Part shown: positions 1 through 7,718 of the stretch, piece by piece
Layout of the letters: each line of letters starts with the position of its first letter
Numbering within the stretch: the stretch's first letter is position 1
DNA from: Microbacterium sp. B35-30
GTDB taxonomy: Bacteria > Actinomycetota > Actinomycetes > Actinomycetales > Microbacteriaceae
Assembly (NCBI RefSeq): GCF_010634855.1
Contig: NZ_MWLQ01000011.1
Span: forward strand, 495,762 to 559,761
Direction: 5' to 3'
Length of the DNA stretch: 64,000 bases
Notes under the pieces: generated by a model
The model's database searches: none
What the model was told of the DNA's origin: nothing
Seen by the model: the letters and a program-made list of their open reading frames with translations, nothing else
Program-made: the position numbers and the translations under genes

Positions 1-1
1 G

Positions 2-862
2 GGAATCGAGATCGCCGCACGTCTGGCGCGCGCCGGCGCCGACATCCTCATGCCGGTGCGCAATGCGCAGAAGGGCGAGACCGCTGCTGCGATGATCCGT
101 GAGCGGACTCCGGATGCCGCCATCCGTGTCCTTCCGCTGGATCTGTCGTCGCTCGATTCGGTGTCGAACCTCGCCGAGCAGCTCTTGGGCGAAGGCCGGC
201 CGATCGACATCCTCATCGCGAATGCCGGAGTGATGAACCCGCCGACGCGCCGGCTCTCCGCCGACGGATTCGAGCTGCAGCTCGCGACCAACCACCTGGG
301 GCATTTCGCGCTCGTGGCTCGGCTGCTGCCGCTCCTGCGTGAAGGACGCGCGCACGTGACCAGCCAGGTCAGCATCGCGGCCGATCAGGGCGCGGTGAAC
401 TGGGATGACCTCGACTGGGCCCAGGGGTACGACCCGATGAAGGCGTACAGCTCGTCGAAGATCGCCTTCGGCCTCTTCGCGATGGAGCTGCAACGGCGAT
501 CGGATGCCGCAGGCTGGGGCATGCGCAGCAACCTCTCCCACCCCGGGATCACTCCCACCAACCTGCTGTCGGCACAGCCGGGGATGGGCCGCCCCGACGA
601 CACCACCGCGGTCAAGCTGATTCGAACGATGTCGCGGCTCGGCATCCTGGTCGGCACTCCGTCGTCGGCGGCCCTGTCGGCGGTGTACGCGGCGACGAGC
701 CGCGACGCGCAGGGCGGTCACCTCTATGGACCGAAGGGCCTTCGTCATCTCGGCGGGCTGCCGGCCGAGCAGCCGGTGTACTCCCGCCTGCAGAGTGAGG
801 CCGATGCCCGGCGGATCTGGGAACTCTCGGAGCAGTTGACCGGCGTACGCGTGCCGGCGTGA
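2..862 (+). CDS. Short-chain dehydrogenase/reductase, 5' truncated by window
   Basis: NAD(P)-dependent oxidoreductase of the SDR superfamily. The frame is open from base 2, and the first residues (GIEIAARLARAGADI) fit the second half of the TGxxxGIG cofactor loop, so only about a dozen codons are missing. The ATG at 50 is therefore internal. The NAG motif (ILIANAG), the DxxS-type loop (LDLSSLDS) and the catalytic YSSSK pair (YxxxK) are all present. The length fits a classical SDR of about 290-300 residues. The substrate cannot be read. The XRE regulator gene starts 50 bp downstream on the same strand and could belong to the same unit. Confidence 0.88.
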   Translation, partial: GIEIAARLARAGADILMPVRNAQKGETAAAMIRERTPDAAIRVLPLDLSSLDSVSNLAEQLLGEGRPIDILIANAGVMNPPTRRLSADGFELQLATNHLGHFALVARLLPLLREGRAHVTSQVSIAADQGAVNWDDLDWAQGYDPMKAYSSSKIAFGLFAMELQRRSDAAGWGMRSNLSHPGITPTNLLSAQPGMGRPDDTTAVKLIRTMSRLGILVGTPSSAALSAVYAATSRDAQGGHLYGPKGLRHLGGLPAEQPVYSRLQSEADARRIWELSEQLTGVRVPA

Positions 863-911
863 GCGGGTGCGTCGAGGGAGGGATCTCGGATCCCTGGCTG
901 AGGAATGACGG

Positions 912-1775
912 ATGCCGCAGACTCGGGTGATGGACAGAGCTCAGCTGGCCGACTTCCTGCGCCGCCGCCGAGCCGCGCTGCAGCCGGAGGATGTGGGGCT
1001 GCGGCGTGGCTCTCGGCGCCGCACCTCGGGTCTGCGCCGGGAGGAGGTGGCCGCCCTCTGCGACATGTCGGTCGACTACTACAGCCGGCTAGAGCAGTCC
1101 CGCGGTCCGCAGCCGTCGGAGCAGATGCTCGCCGCGATCGCCCGCGGCCTGCGGCTCACGCTCGATGAGCGCGACCACCTGTTCCGGCTCGCCGGACACA
1201 CGGCGCCGACGCGCGCGCTGCGCAGCGAGCACGTCTCGCCGGGTCTCATGCGGGTGCTCGACCGGCTCGCCGACACCCCCGCGCAGGTCATGACCGAGCT
1301 CGGTGAGACGCTCGCACAGACGCCCGCTGCGCGGGCCCTGTTCGGCGACGAGACCCGCTTCGACGGATTCATGCGCAGCGTCGGCTACCGGTGGTTCATG
1401 GATCTCCGGGCGCGCGATGTCTACCCCTCCGAAGACCACCCGCTGCACTCGCGGGCGTTCACCGCAGACATCCGCACGGCGTACGCCAAGTTCGGCGCAC
1501 GTTCGCGCGCCGGCGCCATGGTCGACGCGCTGCTGGCCGAGAGCCCGGAGTTCGCCGAGTTGTGGGAGGAGCACGAGGTGCGCGGAACCCACTCGCGCGA
1601 GAAGCGGCTGCAGCACCCCGAGGTCGGTGTGATGCAGATGCAGTGCCAGTTCCTGATCGATCCCGAGCAGGGCCAGACTCTCCTCGTGCTCACCGCGACG
1701 CCGGGCACCGAGAGCTACGAGCGACTGCAGCTCCTGTCGGTGATCGGAACGCAGGAGATCTCGGCGGGGCGGTGA
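912..1775 (+). CDS. XRE-family HTH regulator with MmyB-like sensor domain
   Basis: Cytoplasmic transcription regulator of 287 residues. The N-terminal 75 residues form an XRE helix-turn-helix (LRREEVAALCDMSVDYYSRLEQSRG). The rest matches the MmyB-like ligand-binding domain usual in these actinobacterial regulators (about 280 residues). Such proteins often control an adjacent SDR gene, and here an SDR lies directly upstream on the same strand; that link is inference. ATG at 912 is used; an in-frame ATG at 930 is an alternative. The gene is convergent with the aldehyde dehydrogenase gene, with 19 bp between the stops. Confidence 0.86.
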   Translation: MPQTRVMDRAQLADFLRRRRAALQPEDVGLRRGSRRRTSGLRREEVAALCDMSVDYYSRLEQSRGPQPSEQMLAAIARGLRLTLDERDHLFRLAGHTAPTRALRSEHVSPGLMRVLDRLADTPAQVMTELGETLAQTPAARALFGDETRFDGFMRSVGYRWFMDLRARDVYPSEDHPLHSRAFTADIRTAYAKFGARSRAGAMVDALLAESPEFAELWEEHEVRGTHSREKRLQHPEVGVMQMQCQFLIDPEQGQTLLVLTATPGTESYERLQLLSVIGTQEISAGR

Positions 1776-1794
1776 CCGGCGGCGGTGTATCCGC

Positions 1795-3306
1795 TCAGCG
1801 GTGCTGCTCGCCGTTCGCGTGTCGGGCGAAGATCCGCCGGGTCGTGAGGTCTGCTCCGGTGAGGATGCCCGCGCGGCCGAGGAGACGCCCGTTCTGCCAG
1901 TTCGACAGGCCCAGCTCCGGCTGGCGCAGCGCGTATTGACCGTCAGCCCAGCGCGTGAAGCCGTCGCCGGCGAACGGCGCGTTCACGGTCTCGCGGAAGC
2001 GCGCCTGGGCAGCCGGGTCCCCCGAGATCAGCGCCGCGACGAACTGCGGGCTGTAGGCGTTGAAGAGGCGCACGGCCTCGTCGGCGTCCTCGACCACGAC
2101 GATGCTCAGCTCGGGGGTGTCCTCCCATTCCCACTCTGTGCCGAGCTGGTCGGCGTCGAGCAGCGTCGCCCGTGGCTCGAGGACCACTCCCTCCGCGCGC
2201 CGCACCTGGATCGAGCGGTCGAAGTCGGTGCCGGGCAACCAGGACTCACTTCCGTTGACGACATGGACGCGGGCGACGCCGCCGCGTGCCGCGGCAGCCT
2301 CGTCGGCCGCGGCGAGCACCAGCGGGACGAACTCGTCGGCTCGCTCGCGGACCACGGCGGCGACGTTGAGGGTGTTGCACACCTTGCGATCGAGCGAGTT
2401 GCGCACGGCGCCGGCGAGGCGGCGCGGGTCGGCGGTGCGGTCGGCGACCAGCCAGGCGCCACCGGTGCCATGGGAGCTGACGGGGATGCCGCTCTGCCGG
2501 GCGACGCTGCTCAACTCGGTCACCGCCGAGCCGGAACCGCGCACGACGGCGAGCGCCAGCCGCGCATCGCTGAAGAGCGCCCATCCGGCCGAGCGTTCGC
2601 GGACCGGAACCAGGCAGACGGCGCCCTCAGGCATGCCTGAGCTCTCCAGCGCGGGGCGCAGCGCGTGCTCTTCGATGGCCTGAGCGGTCCCCAGCGCGTC
2701 GCCCCCGATGCGCAGGACGGCCGTGTTGCCGGTCGCGAGCACGCCGGCGGCGTCGGCGAAGACGTTGGGGCGGCCCTCGAAGACGAACGCGATCACGCCG
2801 AGTGGCGCCGTGACGGTCTCGACGGCCCAGTCGTCGTGCTCGACGCGGGACACGACGTCACTCTCCGGCGCGTTGTGAACGTGCGTCGCCCAGCCGCGCA
2901 GTCCGTCGATCATGTCCTGTCGCATGCGGTCGGACACGCGAAGGCGGGTCGTCGACCGGCCCAGCGACTCCGCGCGTGCGACGTCGGCCGCGTTCGCCTC
3001 GGCGACGCATGCCCAGACGCCGTCGTCGGCCAGCGCGTCGGCGAACGCGACATAGAAGGCGTGCACCGGCCCGCGCTCGGCCGCGCGGAGCCGTTCAAAG
3101 GCCCCGACGGCCGCATCCACCTGCTGTTCGACGGCGTCACGCACCGCCGCCGGGACGTGCAGCAGGGCGCCCGTGGTCTGCACGACGTGGAGGTGATCGC
3201 CGGGCTGGAAGGCGGCGGCCAGGTCGGCAGGGACCGTGGTGAAGCGGTCGCCGCCGAAGGGGATGACGGCGCCGGCGTCGAGATGGGTGAGCGTGCCAGC
3301 AGTCAT
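1795..3306 (-). CDS. ProA-like aldehyde dehydrogenase with N-terminal extension
   Basis: 503-residue aldehyde dehydrogenase superfamily protein, closest in pattern to gamma-glutamyl phosphate reductase. Visible signatures are VFEGRPNVFADA (ProA: VFEARPNV) and DRKVCNTLN, which holds the catalytic Cys. It differs from housekeeping ProA in two ways: an extra N-terminal segment of about 80 residues, and SSHGTGGAWLV where ProA has its conserved GxGxCH region. It may be a ProA paralogue acting on another acyl phosphate or aldehyde rather than the proline-pathway enzyme. No proB or other proline gene lies nearby. The start ATG is at 3306. Confidence 0.8.
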   Translation of the reverse strand: MTAGTLTHLDAGAVIPFGGDRFTTVPADLAAAFQPGDHLHVVQTTGALLHVPAAVRDAVEQQVDAAVGAFERLRAAERGPVHAFYVAFADALADDGVWACVAEANAADVARAESLGRSTTRLRVSDRMRQDMIDGLRGWATHVHNAPESDVVSRVEHDDWAVETVTAPLGVIAFVFEGRPNVFADAAGVLATGNTAVLRIGGDALGTAQAIEEHALRPALESSGMPEGAVCLVPVRERSAGWALFSDARLALAVVRGSGSAVTELSSVARQSGIPVSSHGTGGAWLVADRTADPRRLAGAVRNSLDRKVCNTLNVAAVVRERADEFVPLVLAAADEAAAARGGVARVHVVNGSESWLPGTDFDRSIQVRRAEGVVLEPRATLLDADQLGTEWEWEDTPELSIVVVEDADEAVRLFNAYSPQFVAALISGDPAAQARFRETVNAPFAGDGFTRWADGQYALRQPELGLSNWQNGRLLGRAGILTGADLTTRRIFARHANGEQHR

Positions 3307-3403
3307 CGCGGCCTTCCGGGTGGAGTCTGGGGACGTGGCCCATCATAAAGCGATCCTCCCCGGCCGGATCGTCGAGCGGTGAGCCGCCGGCGACACATGA
3401 CAA

Positions 3404-3440
3404 GAGGGCCCGGAGCGCCGAGCAGCGCCGCCGGGCCCTC
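3404..3440 (-). terminator. Hairpin terminator-like element
   Basis: Perfect 10-bp inverted repeat (GAGGGCCCGG, 3404-3413, with its complement at 3431-3440) and a 17-nt loop. It starts 9 bp beyond the stop of the epimerase gene read on the minus strand. There is no T-tract, which is common for actinobacterial terminators. Confidence 0.65.
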
Positions 3441-3448
3441 ATCGCTCG

Positions 3449-4207
3449 TCAGCCCCGCGGCGGGTTCGCCGGAAGCCACTTCTCCAGCGTCGTCGCGAAG
3501 TGCTGCGCGCCGCCCACCGGCATCAGCGTCCGCTCGTCCATCCGCGCGCCGAAGTACGGCGCCTCGGGATCGGTCACGACCTCGCGCTGGTCGCCGCGGA
3601 AGGTCAGCCCGCGCCGCACCATCTCGTCGAGCCCCATGACCTCAGGGCCGGCGATCTCGACATCGGCGTTGAGCGGAGCACCGGCCGCGGTGCGCGCGAC
3701 GGCGGTGGCGACATCCTCCGCCGCGATCGGCTGAACGAGGTTCCCCGGAAGGTGCAGCGCGTCGCCGTTCGTCGAGACCGCCGCGATGCCGGTGATGAAC
3801 TCGAAGAACTGCGTCGCGTGGACGATCGAGTACGGGATGCCCGACTCGCGGATCAGCTCCTCCTGCGCCGACTTCGCCGCGAAGTACGAGATCGTGTTCG
3901 GGCGGTTCGTGCCGACCACGGTGAGGGCGACGTAGTGCCCCACGCCGGCGGCGCGCGAAGCGGCGATGAGGTTCTTCGTCGACGTCGTGAAGAACTCCAT
4001 CACGTCGTCCGGCGCGAACGACGGCGAGTTCGACACGTCGACGACGACATCCGCTCCCTGCAACGCGTCCGCGAGGCCCTCGCCGGTGATCGTGTCGACG
4101 CCGGAGTTCGGCGACGCCGGGACGGCCTCGTGCCCGTGCTCGGTGAGCTTCGCGACGACCTTCGAGCCGATCAGTCCGGAACCGCCGATGACCACGATCT
4201 TTGCCAT
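3449..4207 (-). CDS. NAD(P)-binding SDR/epimerase, ECF41-linked (copy 1)
   Basis: 252-residue atypical SDR with an N-terminal Rossmann motif (VVIGGSGLIGSKV, residues 4-16) and no classical YxxxK pair, like NmrA/NAD(P)H-binding epimerase-type proteins. ATG 4207 is chosen because it begins the Rossmann strand and has AAAGG 6 nt upstream; the frame stays open further up but the extra residues look random. It shares long identical stretches (for example SIVHATQFFEFI) with the protein at 5664-6452, so the two are paralogues. A TGTCACA-N16-TGTC site lies 50-75 bp before the start. ECF41 sigma factors are known to control oxidoreductase or epimerase genes beside them, which fits. Confidence 0.88.
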   Translation of the reverse strand: MAKIVVIGGSGLIGSKVVAKLTEHGHEAVPASPNSGVDTITGEGLADALQGADVVVDVSNSPSFAPDDVMEFFTTSTKNLIAASRAAGVGHYVALTVVGTNRPNTISYFAAKSAQEELIRESGIPYSIVHATQFFEFITGIAAVSTNGDALHLPGNLVQPIAAEDVATAVARTAAGAPLNADVEIAGPEVMGLDEMVRRGLTFRGDQREVVTDPEAPYFGARMDERTLMPVGGAQHFATTLEKWLPANPPRG

Positions 4208-4255
4208 GATGAGCCTTTCGTTCAGGGAGCGCGAGGAGGTGCGCTCACCAGCTAC

Positions 4256-4282
4256 GACAGGACAGCGGCCGGATCTGTGACA
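4256..4282 (-). promoter_or_regulatory. Predicted ECF41 promoter (TGTCACA-N16-TGTC)
   Basis: On the minus strand TGTCACA (4282-4276) is followed after 16 nt by TGTCGTAG (-10 core 4259-4256). The published ECF41 target consensus is TGTCACA with CGTC 16 nt downstream. The site faces the epimerase gene starting at 4207. The same heptamer and spacing recur twice more in the locus. Confidence 0.75.
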
Positions 4283-4315
4283 CCCCGTCCGCGCACGGGT
4301 GCCGCTCATCCCCGG

Positions 4316-4735
4316 TCACTCCACGCTCCATCCCGTGAGCTTCTCGGGGTTCACGACGAGCCACGCCTGCACGATCCGGCGGTGCCGCAGACGAATGCCG
4401 AGGACGCCGGTCACCTCGCCGCCACGGCACACCACGATGCCCGGCACCCCGTTCACCGACGCGACCCGCAGCGACGCCGCAGGATCGAGCAGCACGCCGG
4501 AGAGGTACCGACCCACCTCCGACGCACCATTCAGCGCAGATCGCGGCGCCGGCACCCTGCCGCCCGCGTCGACGGTGAGCTCCACACCGGGGTGCAGCAT
4601 CCGCCCCACGGCGCGCGGATCTGCGGATGCCGCAGCCGCGACGAGCGCCTTCGCCACGCGGTCATGCTGCACGGCGCTCGACTGCGAGCCCCGCGGAGAG
4701 AAATGCAGCCACGACGCGCGGTGCCGCCGGGTCAC
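4316..4735 (-). CDS. Stand-alone SnoaL-like protein resembling the ECF41 C-terminal domain
   Basis: 139-residue protein with no sigma2 or sigma4 region. It reads as a free SnoaL/NTF2-like fold. It carries DAGGR (residues 56-60) and NPEKL (129-133), which match the DGGGR and NPDKL signatures described in the regulatory C-terminal extension of ECF41 sigma factors. Its ATG overlaps the sigma factor stop by 4 nt (4732-4735), implying translational coupling and similar expression of both proteins. Possible roles are binding a small ligand or modulating the sigma factor in trans; neither is shown. It could also be a decayed enzyme-type SnoaL protein. Confidence 0.82.
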   Translation of the reverse strand: MTRRHRASWLHFSPRGSQSSAVQHDRVAKALVAAAASADPRAVGRMLHPGVELTVDAGGRVPAPRSALNGASEVGRYLSGVLLDPAASLRVASVNGVPGIVVCRGGEVTGVLGIRLRHRRIVQAWLVVNPEKLTGWSVE

Positions 4736-5637
4736 GCCCCCACCGGAGCGACATGGCCGAGCTTGTCAGGGCTCATGATCCAGTGAATCTGACGGATGCC
4801 GTCGTCCGTCGCCGTGATCATCGCGACGGTCGTGACGACCCCGCCTTCGGAGATCGTCGCGGCGGGCTGTCCGTTGAGCTCGACCCAGTCGATCGTCTTC
4901 CCGATCCAGAAGTGACTCGAGAAGGCGGCGATGAACTTGGCGACGCGACTGCGTCCGGCGACCGGGATGCGCGCGGCGAGCTTGACGCCGTTGCCGTCGG
5001 TGGTGCTCACGACGTCCTCGGCGAACAGTTGCTCGAGGGCGCTCACGTCGCCCTTCTGCGCGGCGACGAGGAATGCCTCGAGCAGGCGCCGCTGCGCGGC
5101 GTCTGCCACTTCGGCCCTGCGCGCCGACTCCAGATGCTTGCGCGCGCGGCTGACGAGCTGGCGCGCGCTCGCCACGGTGGCCCCGATGACGTCGGCGATG
5201 CGCTCATACGGGTAGTCGAGCGCCTCGCGGAGGATGTACGCGGCGCGCTCGGTCGGCGTCAGCTTCTCGAGCACGAGCAGGATGGCGAACTGCAGCGCTT
5301 CGCCGCGCTCGGCGCCCAGAGCCGGGTCGTCGTCGGTGTTGACCGGCTCCGGCAGCCATGGGCCGATGTAGGTCTCGCGGCGCGCGTGCGCGGACTGCGT
5401 CGCGTTGATCGAGAGCCGTGTGGCGACCGTCGCGAGGAATGCGGCGGGTTCGCGGACGTCGGCGCGATCGGCGTTCTGCCAGCGGATCCAGGTCTCCTGC
5501 ACGATGTCCTCGGCGTCGGCCACCGTGCCGAGCATGCGATACGCGATGCCGAAGATCCGGCGCCGGTGCTCGTCGAAGACGGCGAGTGCCAGCGTGATGT
5601 CGTCCTGCTCGTTCCCGAGCCGTGTGGTGTCGCCCAT
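4732..5637 (-). CDS. sigJ: ECF41-type RNA polymerase sigma factor (SigJ-like)
   Basis: 301-residue extracytoplasmic-function sigma factor. Region 2 lies at about residues 20-85 (FGIAYRMLG, AEDIVQETW). The linker contains WLPEP at 94-98. Region 4 lies at about 120-175 (LTPTERAAYILREALDYPY). A SnoaL-like C-terminal extension follows with degenerate signatures: DGNGV at 214-218 and SPDKL at 289-293. WLPEP and the C-terminal motifs identify group ECF41, in which the extension replaces an anti-sigma factor. The gene starts 26 bp after the upstream epimerase stop with no room for a clear promoter, so it is probably co-transcribed from the TGTCACA site at 6531 and autoregulated. Known ECF41 targets are carboxymuconolactone decarboxylase, oxidoreductase or epimerase genes. 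Confidence 0.92.
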   Translation of the reverse strand: MGDTTRLGNEQDDITLALAVFDEHRRRIFGIAYRMLGTVADAEDIVQETWIRWQNADRADVREPAAFLATVATRLSINATQSAHARRETYIGPWLPEPVNTDDDPALGAERGEALQFAILLVLEKLTPTERAAYILREALDYPYERIADVIGATVASARQLVSRARKHLESARRAEVADAAQRRLLEAFLVAAQKGDVSALEQLFAEDVVSTTDGNGVKLAARIPVAGRSRVAKFIAAFSSHFWIGKTIDWVELNGQPAATISEGGVVTTVAMITATDDGIRQIHWIMSPDKLGHVAPVGA

Positions 5638-5663
5638 TCCGCCTGCCTCTCCCCTCGCCGCGC

Positions 5664-6452
5664 TCAGCGTACGCCCGCGGCGGAGGGCATCGGCGCCGCG
5701 TCGCGCGGCATCACCTGCCAGTCGTGGAAGCGGGTCGGCGCGATGATGGCGTCGGCCGCGGGCAGCAGTTCCCAGCGGTCGAGCCGCGCCCCGAAGTAGG
5801 TGGCGAGCGGATCGGCGACGACCTCGCGCTCGTCGCGACGGAACCGCAGCTCGCGCTGCGCGAGGAAGCCCAGTTCGAACACCTCGGGCCCGCCATGCTC
5901 CGTGGTCGCACCGGTGGGGCGCGCAAGAGCGGCGCGCGCGACAGCGGCGGCCACGTCGTCGGCAGCCATCGGCTGGATGAGGGCGTCGGCCACGTGTGCG
6001 ATGCCGCTGCGGGTGGCGGCATCCGTGATGCTGCGGATGAATTCGAAGAACTGCGTGGCATGAACGATCGAGAAGGGTCGACCGGATGTCGTCAGCAAGC
6101 GCTCCTGCTCCGCTTTGGCCTGGAAGTACCCGCCCTCGGAGCGCGCCAGCCGGTCGGTGCCGACGACCGACAGCACGACGTGGTGGCGCACCCCCGCGGC
6201 GGCGCCGTACGTGAGCAGGTTGAGCGTCGAGCCGGAGAAGAACTCGCGGGCGCCTGCCTCGTCGGTGTACGACGAGTTCGACACGTCGACGATGGTCTCG
6301 ACTGCCTCCAGGGCGCGTTCGAGTCCTTCCCCGGTGAACGAGTCGACGCCGACCGCGCGCGCCACGACGACGACCTCATGCCCTGTGGCCGCGAGTGCGG
6401 TCACGACCCTCGAGCCGATGAGTCCCGTTCCCCCGATGACCGCGATTCGCAT
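5664..6452 (-). CDS. NAD(P)-binding SDR/epimerase, ECF41-linked (copy 2)
   Basis: 262-residue paralogue of the protein at 3449-4207: IAVIGGTGLIGSRV at the N-terminus, DVSNSS after strand 4, SIVHATQFFEFI in the middle, TYFGARLDRWELLP near the C-terminus. The ATG at 6452 is chosen because it starts the Rossmann strand; the frame extends upstream to 6728 without recognisable sequence and would run through the predicted promoter. It is the first gene of the probable operon epimerase - sigma factor - SnoaL-like protein. The substrate is unknown; the family includes NmrA-like redox sensors as well as enzymes. Confidence 0.88.
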   Translation of the reverse strand: MRIAVIGGTGLIGSRVVTALAATGHEVVVVARAVGVDSFTGEGLERALEAVETIVDVSNSSYTDEAGAREFFSGSTLNLLTYGAAAGVRHHVVLSVVGTDRLARSEGGYFQAKAEQERLLTTSGRPFSIVHATQFFEFIRSITDAATRSGIAHVADALIQPMAADDVAAAVARAALARPTGATTEHGGPEVFELGFLAQRELRFRRDEREVVADPLATYFGARLDRWELLPAADAIIAPTRFHDWQVMPRDAAPMPSAAGVR

Positions 6453-6504
6453 GACGACCCCTTTCCGCTTCGCCGCGCGCGGGAACGCGCGCGTCACCAA
6501 CTGA

Positions 6505-6531
6505 GACCGGATGACGAAGCGATCTGTGACA
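6505..6531 (-). promoter_or_regulatory. Predicted ECF41 promoter (TGTCACA-N16-GGTC)
   Basis: Minus-strand TGTCACA (6531-6525), 16-nt spacer, GGTC (6508-6505), about 50 bp upstream of the epimerase/sigma operon start at 6452. The spacer begins GATC, as at the 4282 site. This implies positive autoregulation of the sigma factor. Confidence 0.75.
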
Positions 6532-6595
6532 CGAATCCCGAAGAGGTGGAGAAAAGACCGGCGGCGGAAGGCCCGGCCGAGGACTCGCCGACATC

Positions 6596-6622
6596 TGTCA
6601 CAACACCGCCGCCCGCCCGGTC
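6596..6622 (+). promoter_or_regulatory. Predicted ECF41 promoter (TGTCACA-N16-GGTC)
   Basis: Plus-strand TGTCACA (6596-6602), 16-nt spacer, GGTCGTAG (core 6619-6622). It faces the alpha/beta hydrolase gene at 6691 and is divergent from the site at 6531-6505. A short direct repeat (ACAACACCGC) occurs at 6600 and again at 6629. Confidence 0.75.
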
Positions 6623-6690
6623 GTAGTTCACAACACCGCAGGATCCACGGTCCGATCTCCGGGGCGCCGCCCCGTTCCAGGGAGCACTCG

Positions 6691-7626
6691 ATGCCCATTT
6701 CCTCCTTTCCCACCCCGCTGCGCACCATCGACGCCGGCGAACTGTCCGTCGCCTACATCGACGCGGGCGATCCCGCCGCCGAGCCGGTCGTGCTCCTCCA
6801 CGGATTCCCGTACGACGTCCACAGCTACGTCGACGTGCTGCCGCTGCTGACGGATGCCGGCTTCCGCGTTCTCGTCCCCTCCCTCCGCGGGCACGGATCC
6901 ACGTCGTTCCGCGACGCCCGCAGCATCCGCTCCGGTCAGCAAGCCGCGCTCGGTGCCGACCTGCTCGCGTTCATCGACGCCCTCGCCCTCGAGCAGCCGA
7001 TCCTCGCCGGCTACGACTGGGGCGCCCGTGCCGCCTGCGTCGTGGCCGCGCTCTGGCCCGAGCGCGTCGGAGGGCTCGTGTCAGTCAACGGCTACCTGAT
7101 CCAAGACATCGCGGCAGCCGGCATCCCACTCGCTCCGAACCTCGAAGCCGGATTCTGGTACTTCTGGTACTTCGCGACCGAGCGCGGCCGCGCCGGCCTC
7201 TCGCGCGACGCGCGCGGCATCGCCGACGTGATCTGGCGCCGCAACTCCCCCGCGTGGGCATACGACGCCGCCACCCTGGACCGTGCCGCCGCCGCCTTCG
7301 ACAACCCCGACTATGTCGACGTGGTCATCCACTCGTATCGCCATCGTCTCGGTCTCGAGCCCGGGGCACCTGCATACGTCGACCTCGAACGACGCCTCGC
7401 CGCGCTGCCGCCGATCACCGTGCCCGCGATCACCCTCGACGGGACCGCCGACGGCAACTTCCCCGCCACGGACGGATCGCAGCATGACCGCTTCTTCGTC
7501 GGTCCACGGCAGCATCGACGCGTTCCCGGCGCCGGGCACCATCTCCCCGCCGAGGCCCCGCACGCGTTCGCCGAGGCGATCCTCGACATCGCCGAGCCGC
7601 CCGGCGACGGGGCGGGCACTCCCTGA
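6691..7626 (+). CDS. Epoxide-hydrolase-like alpha/beta hydrolase
   Basis: 311-residue alpha/beta hydrolase. The oxyanion-hole motif HGFP is at residues 37-40. The nucleophile elbow reads GYDWGA with Asp109, the pattern of epoxide hydrolases and haloalkane dehalogenases rather than Ser esterases. A C-terminal PGAGHHLP supplies the catalytic His. ATG 6691 is preceded by GGGAG at 6 nt; the frame extends upstream through the promoter site and is not used there. A TGTCACA-N16-GGTC site about 70-95 bp upstream places it in the same predicted ECF41 regulon as the two epimerases. The substrate is unknown, perhaps an epoxide or reactive small molecule met during stress. Confidence 0.85.
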   Translation: MPISSFPTPLRTIDAGELSVAYIDAGDPAAEPVVLLHGFPYDVHSYVDVLPLLTDAGFRVLVPSLRGHGSTSFRDARSIRSGQQAALGADLLAFIDALALEQPILAGYDWGARAACVVAALWPERVGGLVSVNGYLIQDIAAAGIPLAPNLEAGFWYFWYFATERGRAGLSRDARGIADVIWRRNSPAWAYDAATLDRAAAAFDNPDYVDVVIHSYRHRLGLEPGAPAYVDLERRLAALPPITVPAITLDGTADGNFPATDGSQHDRFFVGPRQHRRVPGAGHHLPAEAPHAFAEAILDIAEPPGDGAGTP

Positions 7627-7706
7627 GACGTGCTGATCGCGATCGGCATCTACGCCGTCGAGTCGACACGTCTTCCCTGCACCTGATCCCGTCCGCCGCC
7701 GGGTTC

Positions 7707-7712
7707 TAGGCT
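7707..7712 (+). promoter_or_regulatory. -10 box of probable leaderless transcript
   Basis: TAGGCT ends 6 nt before ATG 7719, with no ribosome-binding site between. The same arrangement recurs across the window. Confidence 0.55.
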
Positions 7713-7718
7713 CGTGGC

